A stretch of 64,000 nt of DNA, from positions 62,001-126,000 of the forward strand of contig JAHDVF020000044.1 of NCBI GenBank assembly GCA_022606425.2. Direction: 5' to 3'. Position numbers and translations under genes: made by a program. This document shows, one piece after another, positions 1-11,269 of this stretch. Positions within the stretch are counted from its first letter, which is position 1. Every line of letters begins with the position of its first letter. The notes under the pieces are model-generated. The model made no database searches. It worked only from the letters and a program-made list of their open reading frames with translations, and was not told the origin of the DNA. The stretch is from Lepidostoma basale (lineage: Eukaryota; Arthropoda; Insecta; Trichoptera; Lepidostomatidae).

Positions 1-51
1 TTCGTTATTAATCTTACACGCCGGTGCTGTGTGGCTAGTACACATTTATAA

Positions 52-296
52 TTCATTATTATGCTTATTTATTCAATAAAGTACAATGGAGCATAGAAGT
101 AAGATGGGGTAAATTAAATGTGGTCTGGCCCCCCCCATTGTTGTTGCCGTATTTAAATGTAAGTCCCGGATGGACAGGGGACAGGCCCAGCGAGTGTATG
201 AGCGAGACTGAAAAAAGGGCGCCGCTACGCCCTATAGACGTCTACGCGTCTACGCCTCGGGTATGTGGCGGGAACTTCTATGTTCCCTTAAAAAAA
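52..296 (+). mobile_element. Retroposon R, 5'-truncated copy with 15-bp target duplication
   Basis: The same sequence occurs inverted at 19603-20095. It is flanked by AGTACACATTTATAA at 37-51 and 297-311, and ends in an A run (about 289-297). Non-LTR retroposition is clear; no coding capacity was recognised, so it may be a SINE or the 3' end of a LINE. Confidence 0.75.
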
Positions 297-318
297 AGTA
301 CACATTTATAAAATAAAA

Positions 319-845
319 ACTAACTAACTTACCATCACGCCGTCTCCCCGAAGGGGTAGGCAGAAATAATGGATTGCCACACTTTTCTTTCCTGACATAT
401 TTCTCTCGGTTCCTCAACATTTATACATTCATGCGCGTCGATTTCGCTGACTTCTCACGTTACCGACATTCAATATTTGATTGATTTGATCGTGCCACGT
501 TTTCCTCGGCCTTCCTCTATTTCTAGCTCCGTTCACGCCGTTAACATATACCTTCTTTACCATTCTGTCTTCACTCATTCTTTCCATGTGTCCAAACCAT
601 CTTAATGACCCTTTCCTTACTTTATTCATAACATTTTCATTCGCACCACATTCACTTCTTATACTTGCATTTGTCACTCTATCATATACAGATTTGCCAC
701 ACATTCGTCTTAGAGATCTCATTTTTACTGCATTTATTCTACTTTCATTCTTTTTTTTGCCAGTTCCATGCTTCACTTCCATACATAAGGGTCGGCACAA
801 GAACACCATTGTGCACTGCAATCTTAGCCATATTAATATTGCCAT
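319..845 (-). mobile_element. LINE L-A, 3' fragment with (GTTA)n tail
   Basis: The minus strand encodes the C-terminal end of a non-LTR reverse transcriptase protein (ESRINAVKMRSLRRMCGKSV, SLRWFGHMERM, RGRPRKTWHDQIN). The 3' end is the sequence seen in all L-A copies (GGGGAGACGGCGTGATGG) followed by GTTA repeats. Confidence 0.85.
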
Positions 846-1020
846 ACTGCCATATTAATATCTCTTTATTGAATTTAAAGGCGTTAACGCTGTCGTATTC
901 CATTATTAATTTGCAAGGAGAATATTAAATTAATTTTGTTATTGGAAATTTCATGGTAGAAGTTCATTGTAAATAATGAAAATTTTTTTTTTTATAAAAT
1001 CTGGTAGACAAGAAGATCAA

Positions 1021-1090
1021 ATCAAATCAAATCAGTTTATTAACTCAAAAGACATTACAAACAGGAACATGTTTAAGACAAATGTTTAAG
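1021..1090 (-). mobile_element. LINE L-B, extreme 3' end with (GATTT)n tail
   Basis: Reading on the minus strand, an AT-rich 3' end finishes in TGATTTGATTTGATTTGAT. The same terminus is seen at 1786-1888, 4803-4925 and 52080-52190. Confidence 0.65.
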
Positions 1091-1125
1091 ATGGCAGTGT
1101 GCTGCCGAAATCGGTCGAAGACACA
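1081..1125 (+). ncRNA. Hammerhead-like motif, degenerate (ACCGGT-type family)
   Basis: TTTAAGA (for CTGANGA), one extra T, stem II GGCAG/CTGCC, GAAAT (for GAAAC) and CGGTC at 1112-1116. Outer complementarity ACAAATG/CATTTGT surrounds it. Two core bases are changed, so activity is unlikely. Confidence 0.35.
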
Positions 1126-1136
1126 AACATTTGTGG

Positions 1137-1545
1137 GCTTTAACTTAATATGACAGTGCATAATGGAGTTCTAGTCCCGACCCTTATGCATGGAAGTGAA
1201 GCTTAGTGTTAGCAGAAGAAGGATGAAAGTAGTATAAATGCCGTAGAAATGCGGTCACTAAGAAGAATGTGCAGAAAAACGATGTATGGTAGAATATCTA
1301 ATGATGAGGAATGAAAGGCGGATAAATGCATGATAAATAAAATTAAGAAAGGGTTACTAAGATGGTTTGGACATATGGAACGAATGGATGAAGGCAGAAT
1401 GGTTAAAAATATATATGCAAGTAGTGTGAATGGGAAAAGAAGTCGAGGAAGGCCAAGGAAGACACGGTAAGACCAAATTAACCACGTACTGAAAGGCGGC
1501 CATGTTCGAAGTAGGAAAAATCGACGAGCGTGCATGTCACGATGG
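1137..1545 (+). mobile_element. LINE L-A pseudogene fragment
   Basis: The + strand reads as L-A C-terminal protein with stops and a frameshift (INAVEMRSLRRMC, LLRWFGHMERMDEGRM, KRSRGRPRKT). Confidence 0.8.
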
Positions 1546-1785
1546 AGAATAATTCTCCATCGTGACGCCAAACGCCAAACACCCTCCAGCATGGTCGAGT
1601 TCTCGAAATATCCCCTGAGTAATCTAAAGAAATGGGTTATGAGATGCCTATCTCTTCGAAGCTGCTGAGAGTTGGCCCCAAGGATTCCCAAAAGATATGC
1701 CGTGGGATAGAGCCACGGATAGCTACCATACTCCCTCATGTAGAGATATCTCAGATTTTTTTTCTGAACCCTCTCCAGCATTTTC
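1545..1785 (-). mobile_element. LINE L-J-like reverse transcriptase C-terminal fragment
   Basis: The minus strand encodes LERVQKKNLRYLYMREYGSY, similar to LENIQKRFLRYLYLREY of the L-J copy at 45400. It looks like CR1/jockey-type LINE debris. Confidence 0.65.
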
Positions 1786-1888
1786 TTGCTATATTGCTCA
1801 AAATAATATTTTACCTGTACTTAATAGATGCCTTAAACATTTTCCTGTTTGTAATGTCTTTTGAGTTAATAAACTGATTTGATTTTTT
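1786..1888 (+). mobile_element. LINE L-B 3' end
   Basis: Closely resembles 52105-52190: TTTTACCTGTAC, TTAATAGATGCCTTAAAC, then a TGATTTGATTT tail. Confidence 0.65.
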
Positions 1889-2127
1889 TTATGTACATAA
1901 CAGGTCGTTTGGACCCAATTACAGAATACAATTTTGATTTTTCTAGCTATTATATTGATTCTCGTGATATGTGATAGGTAGCCAATCTATCGCCATTTTA
2001 TTGTCACGTGAATTCTACATCAGACCAAAGACAGTGTGACAATCACACTGCCATCGCCGGGAATCGAACCCAGGACCTTCGGCATGGAAGTCATAGCTCG
2101 TAACCACTCTGCCACGAAGGTCGTCAT
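1889..2127 (-). mobile_element. SINE-1, nearly full-length tRNA-derived SINE
   Basis: On the minus strand an RNA polymerase III A-box-like GTGGCAGAGTGGTT and B box GGGTTCGATTCCCGG are followed by the family body (CTTTGGTCTGATGTAGAATT, ACGTGACAATAAAATGG). Ten copies or parts occur here. Confidence 0.85.
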
Positions 2128-2840
2128 TTGATTTGATAATAACGTCACAGCGTGTCCCGACACGACGCATGTACATGCTCGCCGTCACGTCAGTATGATT
2201 CACGACACGACACGTCACAATGACAAATTTCTGCCTTTAGTCAGTTCAAATGTTATTTCAATGTCAATTATTTTTTTCCTTCATGCTTCATTACAATTTT
2301 GCGTCTATTTTCGACCGGATAGTAGTTTCAAACATGTTTTTAGAATTCGTGTTTTTTAACATTAATTTTTCGAACAACATTAACCACTTATTTGTACTAT
2401 TCGGACACGGGCTATTATTGCTCTGTATTTAATTTCATGCACATCTGCATTTTAAAATATTTTTTCTCATATACATACTAGTGGCAAGAAGGTAAAGTGA
2501 GGTAAATCATTTGTAAATGATGAAAAAAAAAAAAAACAACTTTTAAAAATGCATATTTAGTTAAAATCAACTAATTTCTGTGTCTTCGACCGGTTTCGGT
2601 ATTTTATGGAAGAGGAGATACCATAAGATGTTCCACCAGAAGATGGCAGTGAGTTAATGGCAATAATAATGTTGTTATTTGAAATATCATGGTAGACATG
2701 ATGTTTCAAATAACATTTTTTTAAGTCAATTGTGTTTATTTTAACATTATTTATTTATAAAGCATAAAATTGATCACGGCAAATGCACCGCTGCACATGG
2801 AATGCACTTGGAGTAAATGGAAATCTTATAGCCCGGTTTG
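2128..2840. other. Unassigned AT-rich stretch
   Basis: No coding similarity. It contains a palindromic segment (about 2671-2719, GTTATTTGAAATATCATGG mirrored as CATGATGTTTCAAATAAC) and an ACCGGTTTCGG remnant of a hammerhead-type repeat at 2588-2599. Confidence 0.4.
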
Positions 2841-3010
2841 ATTTCAATTAAGGTGACCCCGTGGTTGTTTGATCTATATATGAAAAAGCGAATGAAAATG
2901 GTAAAAGGGTTGGACGCAGGTGCCAAAATGAGCGCAGTATCAGTAAGTTGTCTGTTGTATGGGGACGAAGCTGTGCTACTTGCAGGCTGCCAAAACCGGT
3001 CGAAACCAAA
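2841..3010 (+). mobile_element. LINE L-A reverse-transcriptase palm fragment
   Basis: Reads LFDLYMKKRMKMVKGLDAGA, CLLYGDEAVLLA; the intact copy at 37273 has CLLYEYADDAVLIA here, so the catalytic YADD is destroyed. Confidence 0.7.
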
Positions 3011-3241
3011 GAACAAGTGGGATAAACCTAAATATATATTATTAAGTATTTTTACACTATTTACAATGAATGAATACCTAGAAATTTAAATTAGCAACAT
3101 GAATATTTTGTGTTCATTGTATTTGTAACTTTTATTGAACTATAATGTATTTTAGTGATATTATTAACAACAGTAACATTATTATTAGTAACAATCGAAC
3201 AACATTGAAGCGACTCATTTGGACGCTATTTGGATAATTTT

Positions 3242-3811
3242 CTTCCTCAGCCTTTTCCCGTCCACTCCTGGACAAAGGACTCCTCCATTTGCTTCCATGT
3301 CATTCTGTCCTGTGCAGACTGCATCCAGGTTATTCCGACGTGTCTGTTAAGATCGTCATTCCAACGAAGTTGCGGTCGCCCTGCACTTCTCTTTGCCGTC
3401 CACGGTCTCCAAGTCAGCAGTCTTCTTGTCCATTTTTCATCTGAGCTTCTGGCTACGTGACCCGCCCATTGCCATTTTAGAGTCGCCACCCGGTGGATGA
3501 TGTACGTGACCTTTGTTTTTTCTCTCACCGTATCGTTTCTGACTCTGTCTCTTAGGCTTATTCCTAACATGGCTCTTTCCATGGCTCTTTGGGTCACTCG
3601 CAGTTTCTCGGCACTTCTTTTGGACAATGTAACAGTTTCAAGACCATAAGTACCAACTGGCAGAACGCAGGCTTTATAGACTTTTCGTTTCAGGTTGATC
3701 GGTATTTTCCGGTTTTTAAGGATGTAGCTCAGGTTTCCGAAAGCTGCCCAGCTTAGTCCAATTCTTCTTTTTAGCTCTGCGGCCTGGTTATCTCGGCCCA
3801 ATCGAATATTG
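3242..3811 (-). mobile_element. LINE L-D fragment, 12-bp target duplication
   Basis: The minus strand carries an open frame (LGRDNQAAELKRRIGLSWAA ... LKWQWAGHVARSSDEKW) for the C-terminal end of a LINE protein. It is flanked by TTGGATAATTTT at 3230-3241 and 3812-3823. Its 5' boundary is the same as in the copy at 5626. Confidence 0.85.
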
Positions 3812-4256
3812 TTGGATAATTTTACTCAACGTAAAATAAAGATATATTCGTTTTGAAAATAAATGTGATGTTATAAATTTTTGATCATTAATGTGATCAC
3901 AAATCATTAGTGCCATTTGCTTAAATGGATTAATTCATAAATTAAAGTAAACATAAAAGCTTATTCAATCTTCTTCTTCTCGGAGTGCCATGTCTAATCC
4001 CCCCGACACGTCAGCTATCACTGGCGTAGGCTTTTCTGTCCTATGCCAGATCAACTCCTCCACCCTCCGAATTCCAGTTCACTTTTTCATATTATCGAGC
4101 CAGGACATCTGGGGTCTTCCTAATGATTCTTAATCAACAGTGTGACATTTTCAAATAAAATAATTTGATAACGTTGTTAAATCAGTCTGTGTTATTTTTG
4201 GACAGACAGCAAGGAAACTATCACCAACTGAAACACTTTGGTGTGTTCGTAGCCTA
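3812..4256. mobile_element. AT-rich spacer with a LINE 3' fragment (3966-4131, minus)
   Basis: From 3966 a CTTCTTCTT start is followed by GC-richer sequence (AGTGCCATGTCTAATCC) like the 3' ends of other GAA-tailed LINEs; rest is featureless. Confidence 0.4.
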
Positions 4257-4749
4257 AGGCTTACCGCGCACTAAGCAGCCAGGTGTATGGGAGCCCGCGC
4301 ACTAGGCAACCACGATTTTCTGGCTGCGGCAGCCATTAGAACGCGTCTGAGTGCACGGAAACCAGCTGGCTGCTAGCAGCCAGAACTAGCGCGAACAATA
4401 GTAGGCGATTGTATGTGGCTGCCGTCAGTCTTCGCGCACTTGTCGTAGTGGCTAGACGTATTTTGACGTATATTGAGTGCTGTTCTAGAAAAATAGGATG
4501 AATCCAATGTCTTTTCTTTGCTTTACAAATTATAAAATCTTCCACGTCTATATCGCTCGGCGGAAAGGTCACAACTGGCCTTCGCGCGTTGATTGACTCA
4601 TTGGTTGCTATAACTGGCTGCTATAACTGGCTGCTATAACTGGCTGCTATAACTGGCTGCTATAACTGGCTGCTATAATTGGGTGCTCAATATTTCTGGC
4701 TGCCGCAACCTGGCTGCGGCAGCCTGGCCGCTTAGTGCGCGGTAAGCCT
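4257..4749. mobile_element. MITE with 20-bp inverted ends and an internal 13-bp minisatellite
   Basis: Ends AGGCTTACCGCGCACTAAGC (4257-4276) and its reverse complement (4730-4749). The inside is rich in CAGCCA/TGGCTG. About 5-6 tandem copies of CTGGCTGCTATAA lie at 4605-4680. No transposase; hAT-like origin is a guess. Confidence 0.75.
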
Positions 4750-4802
4750 AAGAGAAATACCGTTGGTTACAGTAAAGGATATAATCAGTACTCTCTCATA
4801 TA

Positions 4803-4925
4803 TCAAATCAAATCAAATCAGTTTTATTTCTCAAAAGATATTAAAAACAACAATTATAGTTTAAGGCATCTATTGAGTTGATACCAGGAACGCATGAGAG
4901 ATGGTTCGAAATTATATTGGAGCTT
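4803..4925 (-). mobile_element. LINE L-B 3' end with (GATTT)n tail
   Basis: Minus-strand 3' end, matching 52080-52190 (CTCATGCGTTCCTGGTAT, CAATAGATGCCTTAAAC, then the tail). Confidence 0.7.
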
Positions 4926-5309
4926 ATAAAACGATGTATATGAGATTGCAAGTACTTAGATAGATACTATACACAATGAATGAACTATTGCGTAATGTTT
5001 TTATATATATAATATTATGTATACGCGATACTGCATATAATAATTATTATACTTGTTTGGCTGTCGCTAGGGGAATAATCGCACGCGAAAGATTTATTTT
5101 CGCTGAAGGGAAATCATTGTGTTAGCTGTTCTGTAACTAAGGAATTATATCTGGTATATTGCGAAATGCGAACACATCGCAAAAAATCAACATAAATATA
5201 CTTTTTTTTAGTGTTTTTAATACGACCGTTATTAAATTATCCATGAATCAAAACGAGATTTTGGAGTTTGAACTCACGATGAATCTGCTTCTTACAGTGT
5301 CATATTATG
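4926..5309. other. AT-rich sequence, nothing recognised
   Basis: No exon, repeat family or promoter could be supported. The short open frame at 5159-5341 has no recognisable similarity. Confidence 0.4.
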
Positions 5310-5580
5310 TAGGTCCTCCCGACGCCGATTATCACTTATGAGTAGACGTCTCTGTCTCTGATAGCTCAACGCTCTTTAATCCAGCCCAGTCCTTGAATAG
5401 CCAGAAGATTCGTCTCTTGCCAATACCTCGTTGATTTCATATTTTTCTCCCTCTATAAACATTACCTAAATATGATTCCTTACAGAATTTAATATTGACC
5501 AACAATTCCCTCTCAGCTCTGGCTATCTGGAGAACACTTGTCTTGTCTGCTATATAGACCTAACAAAACTTCCATTTTAT
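5310..5580 (-). mobile_element. LINE L-K C-terminal fragment
   Basis: Minus-strand reading gives ARAERELLVNIK, YLGNVYRGRK and RRIFWLFKDWAG, parallel to ARANRELLSSVK, YLGYVLRGEK and RKQLFWLRNIKE of the L-K copy at 10498-11185. Confidence 0.65.
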
Positions 5581-5625
5581 TAGTTTGTATAAAATGTGAA
5601 AAATAAATTAAACCTAAATCTTATT

Positions 5626-6209
5626 TTTCTTCATCTTCTTCCTCAGACTATTCCCGTCCACTCCTGGACAAATACCTCCTCCATTCGCTTCCATGTCAGT
5701 CTGTCTTATGCAGACTGCATCCAGGTTATTCCCACGTGTCTATTCAGATCATCCTTCCATCGTAGTTACGGTCGCCCTGCATTTCTCTTTACCGTCCACG
5801 GTCTCCAAGTCAGCGGTCTCCTTGTCCATTTTTTACCTGAGCTTCTGGCTATGTGACCTTCCCATTGCCATTTTAGAGTCGCCACCCGGTGGATGATGTC
5901 AGTAAACTTTGTTTTTTCTCTCACCTTATCGTTTCTGACTCTGTCTCTTAAGCTTATTCCTAACATGGCTCTTTCCACGGCTCTTTGGGTCACTCGTAGT
6001 TTCTCGGCACTTTGTTTGGACAATGTTACAGTTTCAAGACCACGAGTATCAACTGGCAGAACGCAGGCTTTATATTATACTTTTTGTTTCAGGTTGATCG
6101 GTATTTTCCGGTTTTTAAGGATGTAACCCATGTTTCCGAAAGCTGCCCAGCTTAGTCCAATTCTTCTCTTGAGCTCTGCGGTTTAGTTATCTCGGCCCAA
6201 TCGAATATA
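5626..6209 (-). mobile_element. LINE L-D fragment, 11-bp target duplication
   Basis: Second copy of the 3242-3811 element with frame lesions, flanked by TAAATCTTATT at 5615-5625 and 6210-6220. Confidence 0.85.
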
Positions 6210-6269
6210 TAAATCTTATTATGTGTTTAAAATGTTAATAAATCATTTAAATGACATTTTTATAAATTC

Positions 6270-6640
6270 AAAGCCTTCAATAGTTAATACGGATGAAAAC
6301 GTCGGTTTTCTCGAAGATTTATATTATATTTTCAATGATATATTTCGCCTAGCTATTCAAATGTTCAAATGTTCATTACTAAATGCGTATTAATTAATGC
6401 TTTAGTAAGGCGAGGCGTGTCATTAATAAAACTAAAAAAAAACAAACGTTTTCATTAGTATTATTTATCCATATCAAATATTTAATATTGATGAAAACGT
6501 ACGTTTTCTAGAAGCTATATTGTATTATTCATCTTGCTGGGATATTAACAAATATGGTGAGTAACGTTATTGTATCGGACAAAATAGTAAAACTAGTCGA
6601 AAACGTATGTATTCATTCATATTAAATACATAATTCGAAT
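6270..6640. repeat. Family X inverted-pair element, decayed
   Basis: Shares the X hallmarks: GATGAAAACGTCGGTTTTCT, an ATATTTCGCC / GGCGAGGCGTGTCATT pair, and ACGTTTTCATTAGTATTA. One and a half units, degenerate. Confidence 0.6.
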
Positions 6641-6984
6641 TTTAAATACGTCAGTATTTTTCGGTCGATTTCTCTTCTCGAGCCTTAAGATCTAACATAC
6701 GCAATGTATTATATTATGTTTCTGCTACAATACATTCATGTCTGCGATATGTTTTTTTTATTTTATCAATGTACTCTTTTCATAAATATGTATAACATCT
6801 ATTATAATATTTATGCAAGATGAATAAACAGAGGCGTAATCCAAACATATATTATATATATTTTAAAAACAACAATTCTCCAAAATATATTTTTTATTTT
6901 GAGTGGGTTAATTCTTTCCACTTCTCCCAGTTTTTATCGTTTCCGGTTTTCTCTTGACACTTTTCATGTTTTATATATTTTTCG
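6641..6984. other. AT-rich sequence, nothing recognised
   Basis: No coding or repeat similarity supported. Confidence 0.4.
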
Positions 6985-7545
6985 TTTTAACTAACAAACT
7001 AACCATCACGTCGTTTATCTAGAGGGGTGGACAGAGAGGATAAACTACCACACTGTTCTGATATAACTGTGGCACGTCCTCTACATTCATATGCTGTGAC
7101 GCATATGCATATGCTCGACAATTTTTCCGACTTAAAAAATAGCCGCCTTTCAAAAAATGTATTAATTTGGCCATGCCATGTTTTCCTCAACTTATCTCAA
7201 GCCTTTTCCACTAACATTGCGTGTATTATCATTTAAACCATTCATACCCTATTTGTTTAGTCCAAAATATCTCAGTAACTCTTTTTCAATTTTAAAAAGG
7301 ACGTACTCATCTGCCATGCTTTCGTTTCTTATTTCTTCGTTCGGTATTTATCATACACAGTTTTCCACAAATTATTCTTAGCGATCTCTTCTCTATGGTA
7401 ATTTTCCTGCTTCTACCAATTCAAAGTTTCACTCCCATATATAAGTGTTGTATAACTAGAACTCCATTATGTACTGCCATATTTGCTTCTGTCAATATAT
7501 TTGATTTAGACTGTGATGATTTTAAGACAACCATTTATTTTATTC
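6985..7545 (-). mobile_element. LINE L-A, old degenerate copy
   Basis: The 3' end (CTAACAAACTAACCATCACG read on +) and scattered L-A blocks are recognisable, but no continuous frame remains. Confidence 0.65.
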
Positions 7546-7631
7546 AAAGATATCGAAAGAAAGCTTGGTGCTGTGCAAATAAATATTTCCCCTTCTTTCT
7601 GTGTTGGGTTTCTTATTATTTATAAATTTAA

Positions 7632-7806
7632 TGTGATTGCAACATTGTCTTTGGTCTGGTGTAGAATTCACGTGACAATAAAAATGGGAATAGATTAGCT
7701 ACCTATCACATGTAATGGGAATCAATATGACGGTTTTACCCTTTACATCTATTTGGCTCGCGCTGTAATGATGTACAAAACGATTCCACAAAAAAAAACA
7801 CAATAA
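7632..7806 (+). mobile_element. SINE-1, 5'-truncated, with LINE-type 3' tail
   Basis: Begins in the body (TGTCTTTGGTCTGGTGTAG) and ends in the tail TTTACATCTATTTGGCTCGC, GCTGTAATGATGTA, shared with LINE L-J at 46026-46096. Confidence 0.8.
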
Positions 7807-7944
7807 TTATAATGTAAGTGTTAAACACTCGAAACATGTCGCGAAAAATAATGTCAATAATGAAAAAAAAAACTTGTTTTAATTCATGAAAAAAATCATT
7901 ATAATGGAATTCCGGAAGTACGAGAGCATGTCAATAAAGCCTCT

Positions 7945-9069
7945 CTCGTTAAAATGTCTAAAGAAACTGGTCTGGAAGAACAAGCACATGCGTATTGGCA
8001 GTAAGGTCAGAATTTATAAGACATACGTGCGACCTATCATAGATCTTGCTGTAGAGACGCGGGCCGACACTGTACGAACCAAAGAGTCTGCTAAGAACAT
8101 CTGAGATGAATGTTCTAAGATCTATTAGTGAAAAAACTCCCCGAGATCGTGTCCGTAATGCAGACATAAGGGAAACTTGCAAAATATATTACAGATATTG
8201 TTCGGTGCAATAGATCCAGAAAAATATACTGCACGGACCATGTACCTATCCAGAATGGATAATGACAGACTCGCACATTTATTTGAATGAAAATCACAAA
8301 CATTACAGACATATAATTCCAGATCGTTTGCAATTACATCAAAAGAATTTATAAGAGAGCCATAAAAAAAGATTAGGATTAAGAATTAGAAAGAATCATA
8401 ACATTGATATCGCATCCCTGAGGCTACTCACAATATCACGAAATAAGTCGACCTCCGAGGCAACCCGATTGAGCAATAAGATTGCCCTACCCACAGGCAT
8501 AACCATTGGCAGGTTGGTTCAGCAGCACAGCAAACAAAACAATCTGTGCTTTCTTTGACGAAGGTAATTATCAGGGCATATACAACCGCTTGGAGAGAGC
8601 CATGTTAGGAATAAGCCTAAGAAACAGAGTCAGAAACGATACGGTGAGAGAAAAAACAAAGTTTACAGACATCATCCACCGGGTGGCGACTCTCAAATGG
8701 CAATGGGCAGGTCACGTAGCCAGAAGCTCAGATGAAAAGTGGACAAGAAGACTGCTGACTTGGAGATCGTGGACGGCGAAGAGAAGTGCAGGGCGACCGC
8801 AACTACGATGGAAGGATGATCTAAACAGACACGTCGGAATAACCTGGATGCAGTCTGCACAGGACAGAATGACATGTCACAATTTGTCCAGGAGTGGACG
8901 GGAATAAGCTGAAGAAGAAGAAGAAGAAGAATATACAACCGCTTACGAAATCCCCTCCGGACACCGTCCATCTGGAAGACCACCTAAGATATAGAGAGAC
9001 AGCTGGACCTCATCATTGCAGGATACATGATTTATGAGCCACAGATCTCTCAGATATTAAAAGAAGGAG
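7945..9069 (+). mobile_element. LINE L-E fragment, interrupted by L-D
   Basis: Left part reads WKNKHMRIGSKVRIYKTYVR and TRADTVRTKES; right part (8945-9069) reads SGRPPK and a C-terminal tail. The L-E copy at 48011 gives the same order. Sequence between about 8300 and 8570 is unassigned. Confidence 0.7.
8592..8930 (+). mobile_element. LINE L-D fragment nested in L-E, 14-bp target duplication
   Basis: Reads ERAMLGISLRNRVRNDTVRE, LKWQWAGHVARSSDEKW; (GAA)n tail at 8911-8930. ATATACAACCGCTT flanks it at 8578-8591 and 8931-8944. Confidence 0.88.
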
Positions 9070-9073
9070 AAGA

Positions 9074-9258
9074 AATCGGGTGGTGGTCTAGGAGATAGAA
9101 CGCTTGGCTTCTGATCTAAGGGACTTGGGTTCGAGCCTGGACACGTCCAGATTCCTTCTTCATAATAATGAGCTATTTTCTGTTCACATTGAAGATTGTA
9201 AAATAAATTCTAATATCATTGATTTAAATATTTGGTGTTAGCCTTTAAGAAAAAGAAA
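9074..9258 (+). mobile_element. SINE-2, tRNA-derived
   Basis: GGGTGGTGGTCTAGGAGATA (A-box region), GGGTTCGAGCCTGG (B box), body with ATAATGAGCTATTTTCTG and AATATCATTGATTTAAAT, then an AAT-rich tail. Confidence 0.85.
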
Positions 9259-9788
9259 TAATAATAATAAATAAAAATAAATATTATAAAACTTTAAATG
9301 AATTACGCCACTGGAGCTATAAAGATATGGACTACAAACGAATAAAGAGTATTATGCAGATAGATTGCAGATACGGACGGAGCGCATTTGCATCAGCGAT
9401 GCACCTTTATTTGCATTTTGCACATTAAGTGCGCTGTTAGCTAATATTGACAAATCAATGTTTGCTCAGCGCGAAGCTTGTTTCCATTGAGCGGAGCGGC
9501 GGAAAAGAGCACATTTGACCGAAATTCATTGTTACTCTAAGATAGGTAAAGCAAATATTCTCCATTGCAATGCACTGTTGTGCTGTTCCAGTCGATTGCA
9601 CTCCACCCTGCTGTAGATCTGACCTCGATGGGAGCGACTGTTGATATGATGTGCTCAAGTATATCTCAATAACCTTCAACTACCGTAACTTTGATCATAG
9701 GAATTAGATATTATAATAATTGTCCATCTGTGTGGCTCACTGGAAGTGCAATATTTGTGTTATATGTCATTATTGGTAGTGAAATTTT
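9259..9788. other. Unassigned stretch with GC-richer core 9350-9660
   Basis: The core holds GCATTTGCATCAGCGATGC and GAGCGGAGCGGCGG. No frame looks like an insulin-receptor L1 exon. It may be an old repeat or regulatory DNA. Confidence 0.3.
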
Positions 9789-10310
9789 AATTGTATCTCA
9801 ATAGAGACGAAAATGCAAACTGGAAACTGAATATGGTTGATCAAGGTGTTTACAGGACTTATGACCTGTCATTGGTTGGGTTAAGCGCACGCTTTATGTA
9901 ATTACAACATTCCCCATTCCACCTATTTTCTTTATGACCATGTAAGACACATTTTTGGAGGTTGTATATATGCTCCAAGTCTATACTTATCTTCACATGT
10001 CAGTTTCAATTGGCCATCTATGTAGATTTGATTACACATGTTAATCTTTTTAAGATTAATCTATATAATCCACACACTAACGCCATCTATGGAGATTAAT
10101 TTTAAGCATTTAGCAAACTACTTTATTAACACAATGTGAAAGCTATCGCCTATTAGCGCATTGTTTAGAAACCGCCTGGATATATCACTCCTATCTATAT
10201 GCCAAAGAATTGATTTTGAATTAATCACCCACCATGGGTGAAATCCAGGATTCGTGTACAAGTATAAGTATACTCGTACATTCACAAAAAATATTATTGG
10301 TAGTTGTATA
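9789..10310 (+). repeat. Family S element, long single copy
   Basis: Starts TTAATTGTATCTCAATAGAG, contains GTCATTGGTTGGGTTAAGCG, ends with the hairpin CACCCACCATGGGTG and GGATTCGTGTACAAGTATAA. No coding capacity. Confidence 0.75.
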
Positions 10311-10497
10311 CGTACGAGTACTTGATTGAAACGGTAGAGCCGTCTATGCTGCAGATGCGCAGTTTACGTGTATATCTGAAAAACGCTATGAGTTTTTATC
10401 GAAAATACTCTGCTACGTTATAGACTGCAATGAAATTAATTAATTACATAGATCTATTAGAAAATAAAAGACAATTGATTTATATAAAATTTATCTA

Positions 10498-11185
10498 TTC
10501 TTCTTTCGGTGCCGTGTCAGGTCCACTCAACGTTGGCAATCACTGCAGCAAAGGCATCTCTATCCTGCGCCACTTGGAACAGGTTTAGAATTCTTGTTAT
10601 TCCTGTTCACTCTTTGATGTTCCGCAGCCAGAACAGCTGCTTTCTACTAACTCCCCGACGTCCCTCCACTTTACCCATTAATATCAGTCGAAGGAGGTGG
10701 TATTTTTCTCCCCTTAGCACATAACCCAAATATGAGACCTTTCTAATTTTCACACTCGACAACAGCTCTCTATTGGCTCTGGCTTTCTCTAGTACGTCTG
10801 CATTACTGACTCTATCGGTCCACGGTATATGGGGCATTCTGCGGTATATCCACATCTCTAACGCTTCCAACCGGTTCATTACATTCACTTTCAGAGTCCA
10901 GGTTTCGCAGCCATATAGTAGAACATACGATATATAACATTTAATCATTCTTTGTCGGAGTTTCAAGTAAAGATTATCGTTGCAAAATAATGTTCTCATT
11001 TTATTAAATGCAGTTCGTGCAACTTCAATTTTACATTTTATTTCAATGTCCGGGTCAAGCGCTTTAGTGATAATGCTGCCAAGGTATTTAAATTTTAAAG
11101 ACTTCTTTGTGCTGATCGCGACATTTCTGCAGCAGTACATTGACTGCCAGTGATGCTTCCCTTGTTCCGAGTGCATTCCTTAATC
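10498..11185 (-). mobile_element. LINE L-K C-terminal region, open frame of 189 codons
   Basis: Encodes FKYLGSIITKALDPDIEIKC, SYVLLYGCETWTL, LEALEMWIYRRMPHIPWTDR and YLGYVLRGEKYHLLRLILMG, typical of the post-RT region of insect LINEs. Confidence 0.85.
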
Positions 11186-11269
11186 CGAATTGTGTATCAT
11201 CGTTGCTCGCACTTGTTTCTTATTCTACTCGTAGCATGAATAATTTTAAGAAATCAGATTGAAAATTAA

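Noticed and set aside
2040..2127. tRNA genes at the SINE heads (also 22800, 34960, 52240, 58080, 58260)
   Set aside because: They have A and B boxes but no cloverleaf, and each is followed by the constant SINE body.
4605..4680. Short direct repeats as a CRISPR-like array
   Set aside because: The units are contiguous with no unique spacers, inside a eukaryotic MITE.
5893..6126. Open frame antisense to L-D
   Set aside because: It is the reverse strand of the LINE coding region.
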